Shown piece by piece: positions 7,509 to 14,540 of a stretch of 57,698 nt of DNA. The stretch is from a virus. The translations under genes and the position numbers were made by a program. How positions within the stretch are numbered: position 1 is the first letter of the stretch; every line of letters begins with the position of its first letter. The notes under the pieces are model-generated. The model was not told the DNA's origin, ran no database searches, and saw only the letters and a list, made by a program, of their open reading frames with translations. The DNA lies in IMG/VR virus record IMGVR_UViG_3300020109_001608, positions 1-57,698 of that record; one strand, written 5' to 3'.

Positions 7509-9763
7509 TGGCAGAGTCATCTCAAAATAGATACTTTAGAAAAGAACTAGAAAAGAGACTTGGCAAAACCATCATAGGTATAGGTCAAATTGACGCAGAA
7601 ACTTTTGAAGTTGCTCAACGTCAACAGGGAAAGTTTACTGAATACAAAGAACAAGCATCTGGAATTCTTCTCAATAAGTACAAGGTTAGAATTTGTCATG
7701 CGACAAATGAAAGTGAATCTATTAATAATTTAATTGATGCGTATGGACAGGCACCTACCTCTGGACTCAGGGGAGAGCTTTGTCCTGTTCCAACTTATCC
7801 AGTAAACACTTATGTTACAATCTATAGAGACCCTTTAACGGAACTCTATTACATTGATGAGGCACATCCCAATACTGTAGTTGATTTACCTTCTAAGAAG
7901 AACACTCCTGGTTGTGGTGCTGCAAGTGGATTCATTCCTGGTTCAGCAAATTTCAAAGTTCCTCAAACCCATCAAGAACCTAGTGGTAAAGGGGTGGCAA
8001 AAGGTTCAGAAGTTCTTAGGAATACTGTACCAAGCAAAGAGGATAAAAAACAAAGTTCACACAACGAAAGCGTAACAATACCAAGTCCTTGCATACCGGT
8101 TGATACTGCTGCTATCAATAAAGAACTTGAAGGTCTTATTAAGTTTGTTGAGGATCTAAGAACAGGAGTTCTTGGTGAAGATAGTTTTCTCTCTACCAGT
8201 CAAGAATTTCTAGGGCAAGTTCAATCAAAGGTAAGTTCTGTATCTAAAATAATTTCCAATTCTATTGCTTGGTTGATTCAACAAATTAGAAAATATGTAA
8301 TGAGAAAAGTCAATGCAGTTGTTAATAATACGATAGGTAATGTTTATTTAAATATTAGATATTCAGTATTAGAGGCAAAGGATGGTGCTTTAGATTTAAT
8401 ATCATGTTTATTTTTAAAAATTTTAAGTAATCTTGCAAATTTCATAGGAGATTTTCTTAATTCATTTATTGATACAGTATTAAATACTGGATTATGTGTA
8501 ATTGAATCTTTCTTATCATCTTTAATTGGTGCGATATTGCCTTCAATTTTAAATGCGGTAAATGCTATTTTAGGACCTATTTCTAGTTTGATTGGGTCTG
8601 CAATTAGTCTTGCAAATGATGTCCTCACTTTCTTAGAAGGTATAATTGATTTCTTGACTTGTGACATAACACAACTTTGCCCTGCAACAAATGAGTGGAA
8701 TTTCTTAGAGGGTGGTCTTGATTCTTCAGGATTTGGAACTCTTGATTTTAATTCAATATTTGAAAGTGCAAAATCATTTGCTGATGATATCATCTCTCTT
8801 GGAGATGTTCCTGGAGATGTTATTGGTAGTCTCTCTGGCATCAATGCAGAACAAGCAATCAACAATGCTGTTGATGCTGCAGCAAGTTGTTTAGGATTGT
8901 TTGAATGTGGTCCGCCAACAGTTTCTTTCTGGAATCTTGGGTCTGGAGGTGGAACAGTCGCTGATGCTGTTGTAAGTATTACTGGAGAGATACTTGGTGT
9001 TAATATTACCACACCAGGAAAAGGATATACAAATCCTCCGAATGTATCATTTAATGATTCTTGTGGATCTGGAACGGGAGCATATGGAACTGCTGTCATA
9101 GGTGACTATGAATACACTGACCCAGAGACTGGAGAAACTTCAACACAGACTGGAGTTCTTGATGTGATAATGGATAATTCTGGTTATGGATATCTTCCTG
9201 CTCCAGATGGAAGTATTGGTGGAATGGGAAGAACTATTGCTGGTCGTTGTCAAAGTTTGATTATAAGGGGGAATACGAAGAAGCGGGAAGGTCCTTTTGA
9301 ACCAGGTACAGTTCTCAACATAAGAGCAGGAGATACAGTACGACTTGCTGGTGTTCCAGAATACATTTCAGAAGTTAATGAATCTATCACAACACCACCA
9401 TGCCCAGATACAGTAAAACCAACATCACCATCTTCAACTTATTCTGTCGTCACTTCCATTGGTAATGTTGTTATCAGAGATCCTGGATTTGGATTCACTC
9501 CTGGTGATACGATTACTGTGACACCTGATAATGGAGCAGACATAACTCCTGTTATTACTGATGGATCAATAACTGGTGTGGTCATTAATAATCCTGGAAT
9601 TGGATTTGCTGGTATGCCAGTGTTAACTCTAAATACCAATACAGGTTATAATGCTACTTTATTACCTGTCCTTTCATTCAAGAGAATTGGTGAAGATACT
9701 GCGTTTGATGTTCCAGCAGGAACTAAAGTTATTCAGGTTATTGATTGTGTAGGTAAAAATTAA
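7508..9763 (+). CDS. Large hub/spike structural protein (OB-fold-like N-terminus, hydrophobic middle)
   Basis: A 751-residue protein with three visible zones. Residues about 55-150 (KYKVRICHATNES, then RGELCPVPTYPVNTYVTIYR) look like the OB-fold-type collar domain of gp5-like spikes, judged only by pattern. Residues about 215-395 are a long run of hydrophobic helices (for example FLSSLIGAILPSILNAVNAI and GPISSLIGSAISLAND), unusual for a spike and more like a tape measure. Residues about 460-751 hold beta-repeats of the G-x-G-Y/F-x-x-P type (GKGYTNPPNVSF, GFGFTPGDTITV, GIGFAGMPVLTL). GAGG precedes the ATG, which overlaps the previous stop. The next gene is a beta-helix spike candidate, so the two may form the needle together. 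Family identity is uncertain. Confidence 0.5.
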   Translation: MAESSQNRYFRKELEKRLGKTIIGIGQIDAETFEVAQRQQGKFTEYKEQASGILLNKYKVRICHATNESESINNLIDAYGQAPTSGLRGELCPVPTYPVNTYVTIYRDPLTELYYIDEAHPNTVVDLPSKKNTPGCGAASGFIPGSANFKVPQTHQEPSGKGVAKGSEVLRNTVPSKEDKKQSSHNESVTIPSPCIPVDTAAINKELEGLIKFVEDLRTGVLGEDSFLSTSQEFLGQVQSKVSSVSKIISNSIAWLIQQIRKYVMRKVNAVVNNTIGNVYLNIRYSVLEAKDGALDLISCLFLKILSNLANFIGDFLNSFIDTVLNTGLCVIESFLSSLIGAILPSILNAVNAILGPISSLIGSAISLANDVLTFLEGIIDFLTCDITQLCPATNEWNFLEGGLDSSGFGTLDFNSIFESAKSFADDIISLGDVPGDVIGSLSGINAEQAINNAVDAAASCLGLFECGPPTVSFWNLGSGGGTVADAVVSITGEILGVNITTPGKGYTNPPNVSFNDSCGSGTGAYGTAVIGDYEYTDPETGETSTQTGVLDVIMDNSGYGYLPAPDGSIGGMGRTIAGRCQSLIIRGNTKKREGPFEPGTVLNIRAGDTVRLAGVPEYISEVNESITTPPCPDTVKPTSPSSTYSVVTSIGNVVIRDPGFGFTPGDTITVTPDNGADITPVITDGSITGVVINNPGIGFAGMPVLTLNTNTGYNATLLPVLSFKRIGEDTAFDVPAGTKVIQVIDCVGKN

Positions 9764-10380
9764 TGGCAGAAGAAAAGTGTTACTCATTTAATAATTTCTC
9801 CAACACTGAAGGTGAGGTGCGCCTTAGTGATGTGATGAAAAATAACGTGAAAATGTCAGTTATTATTCGCAACATTTTTCCAAATTCATTTAAGAGATCT
9901 CATTACACCGGTCTCCAGATGACTGGTAAACTTGCCGGATCAACTATCAATAGTGCTCCCGCATGTTATCAAATTTTGTGTGGGGAGCAACCAGTTAATG
10001 GTATTTCATTTGTTGCATATGCAGAAAATGGTGACATGATTATTGGAGCTCCAAAAGGAAGAATCAGAATGTTTGCTCAAGATATTGATATCATCGCTTC
10101 AGGTAATGGTACAGACACTGGATGGGTTAATATCTTATCCAATGCAAAAGTAAATTTAGAGTCAGGAACTGTTCAGTTGCAATCTGCGGATGCTTTAAGC
10201 TTAGGCACAGAAAGAAATTTAAATTTAAATGTTCCTGGAAGATTTAAAGTTACCTGTGGATCGATGAAAGTTGTTGAGGGTTCTGATATATCTCCTATCA
10301 CCAGTCCTCTTGGAAGTGGAGCAAATACAATTCTTCAACAAGTAGAAGGTCTTAAGAAGTTGATTCAAAGTATAACATAA
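9763..10380 (+). CDS. Spike-like beta-helix structural protein
   Basis: A 205-residue protein. Residues about 88-175 alternate hydrophobic and polar residues in short strands (GDMIIGAPKGRIRMFAQDID, VNILSNAKVNLESGTVQLQS, LNLNVPGRFKVTCGSMKV). This resembles the triple-stranded beta-helix of gp5/VgrG spikes. The N-terminal 85 residues include NIFPNSFKRSHYTGLQMTGK and may form a collar. The ATG overlaps the previous stop (TAATGG). No lysozyme domain is present here or in the preceding gene, whereas T4 gp5 carries one; the peptidoglycan hydrolases of this window are in the tape-measure-like protein at 3031-5955. A spike role is inferred from repeat pattern and gene order. Confidence 0.5.
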   Translation: MAEEKCYSFNNFSNTEGEVRLSDVMKNNVKMSVIIRNIFPNSFKRSHYTGLQMTGKLAGSTINSAPACYQILCGEQPVNGISFVAYAENGDMIIGAPKGRIRMFAQDIDIIASGNGTDTGWVNILSNAKVNLESGTVQLQSADALSLGTERNLNLNVPGRFKVTCGSMKVVEGSDISPITSPLGSGANTILQQVEGLKKLIQSIT

Positions 10381-10381
10381 A

Positions 10382-11329
10382 ATGGAAGTTACAGATCTAC
10401 ACGTAGGAAAACAATTACAAGTTGTTGGTAATTTACCTGGTGGTCTTCCTGGTTTACCTAATGTTGCACATGGAGTTGGAGCTCTAGCAGTTCCTGGTTC
10501 TGGTTGGTTTGATGGCAGTCTCCATGTTGGTTCTCCTCTGTTTGTACCATTTGAAACAACAGTTGGATTTTGTAGACCGCCAGAAACAAATCCAAAGGCA
10601 CTTGCAAAATCTATTCTAACAATATCAAGTCGAAAGTTTCCACCAACACCAATTGATGTAGTTGTTGGAGATCCAGTAGGACCCGTTGGTATAAGCGTTA
10701 ACTCTATTTTAATTAATATTATCTCACCAATTACAAATGGAGTTGGACTTTTAAATTGGGTAGGTGCCAAAACTTTTACAGGAGTCAAGCAACAGACTGG
10801 TGTTGAACTCAGAGTTGGTGCTGTTGCTGATGCTGGAAAAGAAGCAACTGTTGGAAATGTTGCAGAGAGTGGATCAAGAGTTATTAATGGATCTCTGGTA
10901 GTAAATGGTGCTACTCATATTAATGGATTCTTATCTTTCTTGAGTTCAATTGTAGGAACAACTAAACTATTTGATATCAAACATCCAAATAAAAAAGGTT
11001 ATAGATTAAGGCATAGTTGTCTCGAAGGTCCAGAACATGCCGTTTATTATCGTGGTAGATTAATTGATAATTATGTGATAGAATTACCCGAATATTGGCA
11101 TGGTTTAATCAATCCAGAAACAATAACAGTAAACTTAACTCCACATGGTACATATCAAGAATTATTTGTACAGAAAATTGAGTGGGGATCTAAAATTCAT
11201 ATTATGAATAATTCTGGTGGACCAATTAATTGCAGTTATACAGTTCATGCGGAACGAATTGACATTGCAAATTTAGAAATAGAATATGAGAGTGATGAAA
11301 TTATACATCAAGAATTGGAGAAGAAATAA
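10382..11329 (+). CDS. Baseplate/fibre structural protein with a C-terminal domain shared with the gene at 12813
   Basis: A 315-residue protein. The N-terminal about 110 residues are Gly/Pro-rich (NLPGGLPGLPNVAHGVGALA). A middle segment has repeats of the shaft kind (GVELRVGAVADAGKEATVGN, SRVINGSLVVNGATHINGFL). The last about 110 residues form a distinct domain: KHPNKKGYRLRHSC, EGPEHAVYYRGRL, LPEYWHGL, TITVNLTPHG. The same domain, with GPENAVFFRGRI, LPSYWEEF and SVHLTPIGAH, makes up the whole of the gene at 12813-13151. Similar C-terminal caps occur on other phage and bacterial fibre-like proteins, as far as I recall. The protein is probably a trimeric virion protein with a globular tip. The partner is unknown. 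Confidence 0.55.
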   Translation: MEVTDLHVGKQLQVVGNLPGGLPGLPNVAHGVGALAVPGSGWFDGSLHVGSPLFVPFETTVGFCRPPETNPKALAKSILTISSRKFPPTPIDVVVGDPVGPVGISVNSILINIISPITNGVGLLNWVGAKTFTGVKQQTGVELRVGAVADAGKEATVGNVAESGSRVINGSLVVNGATHINGFLSFLSSIVGTTKLFDIKHPNKKGYRLRHSCLEGPEHAVYYRGRLIDNYVIELPEYWHGLINPETITVNLTPHGTYQELFVQKIEWGSKIHIMNNSGGPINCSYTVHAERIDIANLEIEYESDEIIHQELEKK

Positions 11330-11331
11330 AA

Positions 11332-12816
11332 ATGGGAATCGCATCAGATATTATTTCAGATTTAAGTGAAAAGAAACAACAAGCGTATGATGGTATTGAG
11401 TTTCTTCAAAAGAATATTGTATTAAAGGATAGTATATACAAAGAAAGATATGATGCTGTGATTGTAAGCATTGACGGAGATCTTTTTTCTGATGTAAAAG
11501 ATGTTAATGACAAACTTCAAAATGTAAGATCTGCATATGCAGATAGAATATCAGTAGGATGTAGGACTGATATGTTTTGGCGAGTCATTGGTTTAAGTAC
11601 CACACCAGTACCAGGAGGTGGGGGTGGAGTTAATTCTTATTACAATTTACAAGTTACTAGATTATCCATTCCTGGATATTCAAACGCTGGCATTGGATCG
11701 ACAAGTGGAGTTGGTCTTGGTATTAATGGAAGCGTTGCATTTTTAACTTCTTCTGGAGGAATCACGACATATCCACCAAGAAGTTTATTTGGATTTGAGG
11801 AGAAGAACTTGTATGGTATCAAGTATTATGATGAACCATCTCAAAAGGATATTGGAGATACCTTTGTAACAAGTTTTATTGGAACAATCAGTATAGGTTC
11901 CAGTATTCTTACCGTAATGTCCCCAATTGGATCTGGAGTTACGATTGGTATTTCTTCTGGACAACTTATTTCTGCTTCAAAAGATGGTATATTTGCAGCA
12001 GGTTATGGAGAGATTGTTGGATTAGGAACGACTCTTGCTGACTTGAGCACTCTTTCTGGTGTTGGAAACACTGTTGGAGTTGGAACCACAACTGAAGTTG
12101 TTAGTAGAATTATATTAAATTCGGTTGTTGCAATTGGCGCTTCATCTCCGGAGCAAGATGGTTCGTATGTAACTTTTGTTGTTTCTGAAAGTCCAGCAGG
12201 AATCGGTACAACCGCGATTAGTTATTATAGAATTGAATTTGCATCAAATCCATTCAGTCCACAAATCATAGGTATCATGACGAGCGGACAATATGGAATT
12301 GGTAAGTCTGTTTTTTATGATAACTCTGGGTATAATTCAAATACCCAATCTTGGAAACCAGAATTTGCAAGACCTCAATTGAGCAGCAGTCAACCAGCAG
12401 TCACAGAACCAAATGTTGGGGCAGGAAAAATCTATTATCCAGTGGGATTCTCAAGTTATCCATCTCTTCCTTCATCTGGAACTAGAGCTGCGGAGGGAAC
12501 TATTATATCAGTTGATGTCACTCTAATTGGATCAACAACTCTTTACACAAATGCATCTGCATGTCCAACACAGGAAACTAATCTGACAAATGCAATCAAT
12601 ACAGCAAACGCTGCAGAGTCAAGTATTCAATCTGGTCTTGGTGACTTTGGTTATAAAATTAATGCAGTGAATGCTTTTAGAGATTTGAGAACTGATATTC
12701 AATTAGAGATTTGGGGTAACCGACAGGCAATTGATGGTCTTGCAGATGATATAGATAAGTACGATACTGCCATTGAGTATCTTGGAGTTACAACTATTAC
12801 ATCACTATTACCATGA
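11332..12816 (+). CDS. Virion structural protein of unknown family
   Basis: A 494-residue protein flanked by two genes that share a tip domain. Residues 1-75 (IISDLSEKKQQAYDGIEFLQ, then VNDKLQNVRSAYADR) and residues about 410-480 (ETNLTNAINTANAAESSIQS, then FRDLRTDIQLEIWGNRQAID) are helical with heptad character. The centre is Gly/Thr/Val-rich (TVGVGTTTEVVSRIILNSV, AIGASSPEQDGSYVTFVVSE) like fibre shafts. A coiled-coil/beta-shaft/coiled-coil plan suits a neck or baseplate fibre. Its stop overlaps the next start as ATGA, so translation is coupled. I do not recognise a named family. Confidence 0.5.
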   Translation: MGIASDIISDLSEKKQQAYDGIEFLQKNIVLKDSIYKERYDAVIVSIDGDLFSDVKDVNDKLQNVRSAYADRISVGCRTDMFWRVIGLSTTPVPGGGGGVNSYYNLQVTRLSIPGYSNAGIGSTSGVGLGINGSVAFLTSSGGITTYPPRSLFGFEEKNLYGIKYYDEPSQKDIGDTFVTSFIGTISIGSSILTVMSPIGSGVTIGISSGQLISASKDGIFAAGYGEIVGLGTTLADLSTLSGVGNTVGVGTTTEVVSRIILNSVVAIGASSPEQDGSYVTFVVSESPAGIGTTAISYYRIEFASNPFSPQIIGIMTSGQYGIGKSVFYDNSGYNSNTQSWKPEFARPQLSSSQPAVTEPNVGAGKIYYPVGFSSYPSLPSSGTRAAEGTIISVDVTLIGSTTLYTNASACPTQETNLTNAINTANAAESSIQSGLGDFGYKINAVNAFRDLRTDIQLEIWGNRQAIDGLADDIDKYDTAIEYLGVTTITSLLP

Positions 12817-13151
12817 TTACCTTAAACCATCCTTCAATTAAAGATTATAACCTAAACCTTGAGGGTTTATTTGGACCAGAGAACGCGGTGTTTTTTCGTG
12901 GTAGAATCACAAGTCAAAACGAAATTAAACTACCAAGTTACTGGGAAGAGTTTGTTGAGCAAACATCAATTTCTGTACACTTAACTCCGATTGGTGCCCA
13001 TCAAAATGTAATCATTAAAAGAATTGGTGAAAATAAAATCTTCCTCCAATCAAGCGGTGGAATGCCAATCGATTGCTATTATCTGATCATTGGAGAAAGA
13101 AAAGACATACCAAGATTAAAGGCAGAGCAGAGGGTTGACACTGAGGAGTAA
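12813..13151 (+). CDS. Stand-alone copy of the fibre-tip domain
   Basis: A 112-residue protein consisting almost entirely of the domain found at the C-terminus of the protein at 10382-11329. Matching landmarks in order are: HPSIKDYNLNLEGLFGPENA with HPNKKGYRLRHSCLEGPEHA; FFRGRI with YYRGRL; LPSYWEEF with LPEYWHGL; ISVHLTPIGAHQ with ITVNLTPHGTYQ; and SSGGMPIDCYYLIIGER with NSGGPINCSYTVHAER. It starts within the stop of the preceding gene (ATGA). It may assemble with, or compete with, the fused version. A cap or chaperone role is possible, but function cannot be read from the sequence. Confidence 0.6.
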   Translation: MITLNHPSIKDYNLNLEGLFGPENAVFFRGRITSQNEIKLPSYWEEFVEQTSISVHLTPIGAHQNVIIKRIGENKIFLQSSGGMPIDCYYLIIGERKDIPRLKAEQRVDTEE

Positions 13152-13188
13152 GTCACCTATAATAACCAGGTAATCAACAAACGAACCA

Positions 13189-13371
13189 ATGCAAGATGAG
13201 TATCTGACAAGCTGCGTGGTTGATCCAGTTAAGCGAACTGTCTATCTTTATTCTAATGAAGGATCAGAAAAAGAAGTGGCATGTGAAACTGTCGAAGAGT
13301 TTATGAGCGTATTAGAATTTGTTCGTTCTACTGTAGACGAAAAAACTCTTTCATATACCAATCCTCTATGA
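13189..13371 (+). CDS. Small hypothetical protein
   Basis: A 60-residue acidic protein beginning MQDEYLTSCVVDPVKRTVYL. Alternating strands are followed by a helix (VEEFMSVLEFVRSTVDE), giving a compact alpha/beta look. I do not recognise it beyond its resemblance to small conserved ORFs of T4-like cyanophages. It starts 37 bases after the structural block, and its stop overlaps the next start (ATGA). No clear Shine-Dalgarno or late promoter precedes it. Confidence 0.55.
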   Translation: MQDEYLTSCVVDPVKRTVYLYSNEGSEKEVACETVEEFMSVLEFVRSTVDEKTLSYTNPL

Positions 13372-13574
13372 ATTTTTATAAGATTTCATATAAAGCACTG
13401 AAAGAAGAACCAGTCAAAACCACACCAGAAAACGTTCAAGAGGCAAATGAAGCACTTTTTACTGCAAAGTGGAATTTACCAAAAGCAGCAAAACACTGCG
13501 GAATGTCACATAAAGAAATGAAATTGACATTCTGGGAGTATCTCAAGTATAATCCTATCACGTATCAAGTGTGA
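13368..13574 (+). CDS. Small protein with a helix-turn-helix-like segment
   Basis: A 68-residue protein. Residues about 24-58 (ANEALFTAKWNLPKAAKHCG, then MSHKEMKLTFWEYL) look like a Fis- or sigma-type helix-turn-helix: a helix, the A-A-K-H-C-G-M-S turn, and a recognition helix. This would fit DNA binding and a regulatory role, but the motif is short and could be coincidental. It overlaps the previous gene by four bases (ATGA) and ends seven bases before the tRNA gene, so the tRNA may be transcribed with it. Confidence 0.55.
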   Translation: MNFYKISYKALKEEPVKTTPENVQEANEALFTAKWNLPKAAKHCGMSHKEMKLTFWEYLKYNPITYQV

Positions 13575-13580
13575 TTTTCT

Positions 13581-13653
13581 GCCCGTGTAGCCCAGCGGAA
13601 GAGGCACGAAACTTAAAATTTCGCAAGCGACAGTTCGAATCTGTCCACGGGTA
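13581..13653 (+). tRNA. tRNA with UAA anticodon (tRNA-Leu by anticodon), short variable arm
   Basis: A full cloverleaf can be drawn. The acceptor is GCCCGTG (13581-13587) with CACGGGT (13646-13652), and the discriminator is A at 13653. The D stem is GCC/GGC. The anticodon stem is CGAAA/TTTCG with loop CTTAAAA, giving UAA at 13614-13616. The T stem is GACAG/CTGTC with loop TTCGAAT. CCA is not encoded. The variable region is only CAAGC, although bacterial tRNA-Leu is normally class II with a long variable arm. The amino-acid identity is therefore less certain than the anticodon. Confidence 0.9.
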
Positions 13654-13654
13654 T

Positions 13655-13676
13655 TAGGGGTTTTAACCAACCTCTA
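13655..13676 (+). terminator. Hairpin after the tRNA, possible processing or termination signal
   Basis: TAGGGGTT (13655-13662) pairs with AACCTCTA (13669-13676), with one G-U pair and a six-base loop. It begins just after the tRNA 3' end. It is not followed by a T-run, so it may protect or process the tRNA end rather than terminate. Its right arm overlaps the CTAAATA late-promoter core. Confidence 0.35.
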
Positions 13677-13680
13677 AATA
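13674..13680 (+). promoter_or_regulatory. T4-like late promoter (CTAAATA)
   Basis: CTAAATA followed by ATCAAAAG lies 21 bases before the ATG at 13702 and shares its core with the promoters at 43 and 25276. It overlaps the 3' arm of the post-tRNA hairpin. Confidence 0.5.
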
Positions 13681-13701
13681 ATCAAAAGTAGGAAATGTCC
13701 T

Positions 13702-13971
13702 ATGAAATACCGCATTGATGCCAGATACGTTTGGTACAATAAAGGAACAGAACTCGTTCTAATGTATTTCATTGAAGGTGTTCCATTTACTTTTGATGAT
13801 GTTCCAGAAAGTCATTTGTACGATTTGGAAATTCTTGAAGCAGCAGATAAAGAACGCAGATACGAACCAGAGGATTTGTACAGAACATCATTCTATTTGA
13901 TTGATGAACAGTGCCACCCTTTGATGTTTGAACTGGAACTGGAAAACCCAGAAATGCTACCTCAAGATTAA
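13702..13971 (+). CDS. Small acidic hypothetical protein
   Basis: An 89-residue acidic protein starting MKYRIDARYVWYNKGTELVL. Strand-rich residues 1-40 are followed by a charged helix (DLEILEAADKERRYEPEDLY) and an acidic tail (MFELELENPEMLPQD). AGGA nine bases before the ATG supports the start, and a late promoter lies just ahead. I do not recognise a family. It is the last gene before the cloverleaf-shaped element, which begins six bases after its stop. Confidence 0.6.
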   Translation: MKYRIDARYVWYNKGTELVLMYFIEGVPFTFDDVPESHLYDLEILEAADKERRYEPEDLYRTSFYLIDEQCHPLMFELELENPEMLPQD

Positions 13972-13976
13972 TTTCT

Positions 13977-14047
13977 GCCTCATAAGCATTAAATTGATGC
14001 ACGACCTTTGTAACGTCGAGAACTCGGGGAGGTACCGGGATGGGGCT
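13977..14047 (+). promoter_or_regulatory. tRNA-shaped mRNA leader containing the ribosome-binding site of the next gene
   Basis: The segment folds by eye into a cloverleaf with tRNA-like arm lengths. The 7-bp acceptor is GCCTCAT (13977-13983) with ATGGGGC (14040-14046). The 4-bp D-like stem is GCAT/ATGC. The anticodon-like stem is CGACC/CGTCG with one C-C mismatch and loop TTTGTAA (UGU in the anticodon position). The 5-bp T-like stem is CTCGG/CCGGG with loop GGAGGTA. The D loop lacks GG and the T loop lacks TTC, so a normal tRNA elbow is unlikely. The T-like loop is itself a strong Shine-Dalgarno, and the acceptor 3' strand begins with the ATG at 14040. Confidence 0.4.
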
Positions 14048-14264
14048 CTTAGTTCATAAAAGAACTCATATGTCATTAATATCACAAAGAGACAGGCAAC
14101 TTGCCATTGAAGCATTAGAATACTATCGTGAAGATACGCTTCGTAGAGAACAAGCATTTAAAGATCTTGGTATTTCTGATGTTCATCTAAATGATGCTTT
14201 TATGATGGAGATAAATGCTCTCATCAACTGGGTGAAACTGGAGTATCAAAAGAATGAAAATTAA
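14040..14264 (+). CDS. Small helical hypothetical protein
   Basis: A 74-residue protein if it starts at the ATG at 14040, which has GGAGG seven bases upstream. Starting at the internal ATG at 14070 gives 64 residues but has only a weak ribosome site. The body is largely helical and charged (QRDRQLAIEALEYYREDTLR, then REQAFKDLGISDVHLNDAFM). No family is recognised. The start codon and Shine-Dalgarno lie inside the cloverleaf-like fold, so translation may depend on opening it. The 3' end overlaps the next ORF by 11 bases. Confidence 0.55.
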   Translation: MGLLVHKRTHMSLISQRDRQLAIEALEYYREDTLRREQAFKDLGISDVHLNDAFMMEINALINWVKLEYQKNEN

Positions 14265-14427
14265 TCTCTGGTGGTGTAAGGATATGGGACAGTGGCGATG
14301 GACTTTATGCGATGATGTACGTCCGATAGTTCGTCAGGAATCAGGACAAAGACCAAATCTGCGTGATGCTATGAATGACGTAGCAATTACAGTGGAATAT
14401 ATACTTGACGACCCTAAAAAATTTTGA
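14254..14427 (+). CDS. Small hypothetical protein
   Basis: A 57-residue ORF starting MKINLWWCKDMGQWRWTLCD and ending YILDDPKKF. It overlaps the end of the previous gene (ATGAAAATTAA) and is in a different frame. The Trp-rich N-terminus and the Arg/Asp-rich centre (RPNLRDAMNDVAITVEY) look like a real compact protein. The overlap-type junction and the terminator about 50 bases downstream make it the last gene of this transcription unit. Its function is unknown. Confidence 0.55.
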   Translation: MKINLWWCKDMGQWRWTLCDDVRPIVRQESGQRPNLRDAMNDVAITVEYILDDPKKF

Positions 14428-14475
14428 TAATATATAAAAGGCGATACTAAACCAAACCCCTTCCGTGTGCGGCAG

Positions 14476-14500
14476 AACCTCCTTTCAGGAGGTTTTGTTG
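14476..14500 (+). terminator. Rho-independent terminator
   Basis: AACCTCC (14476-14482) pairs with GGAGGTT (14488-14494) around a TTTCA loop, followed by TTGTTG. It lies after the small-ORF unit and just before the late promoter of the giant fibre gene. It is the clearest intrinsic terminator in the window. Confidence 0.8.
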
Positions 14501-14503
14501 TAT

Positions 14504-14511
14504 GATAAATA
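14504..14511 (+). promoter_or_regulatory. T4-like late promoter (GATAAATA)
   Basis: GATAAATA lies 29 bases before the ATG at 14541 and immediately after the terminator, as expected for the start of a new late unit. Confidence 0.7.
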
Positions 14512-14540
14512 ATCCATAACAGAACTATAGTGCTAATAAG

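Noticed and set aside
8344-9099. A 251-residue minus-strand open frame
   Set aside because: It is antisense to the 7508 structural gene, with no ribosome site and Pro/Ser-rich composition expected from the complement of Gly/Thr codons.
13977-14047. A normal functional tRNA-Thr(UGU) gene
   Set aside because: The stems fit, but the D loop lacks GG, the T loop lacks TTC and the anticodon stem has a C-C mismatch, so a canonical tRNA is unlikely. It is reported as a tRNA-shaped leader instead.
14070-14264. The internal ATG at 14070 as the start of the small helical protein
   Set aside because: The ATG at 14040 has GGAGG at ideal distance while 14070 has only a weak AAGA, though 14070 cannot be excluded if the leader stays folded.
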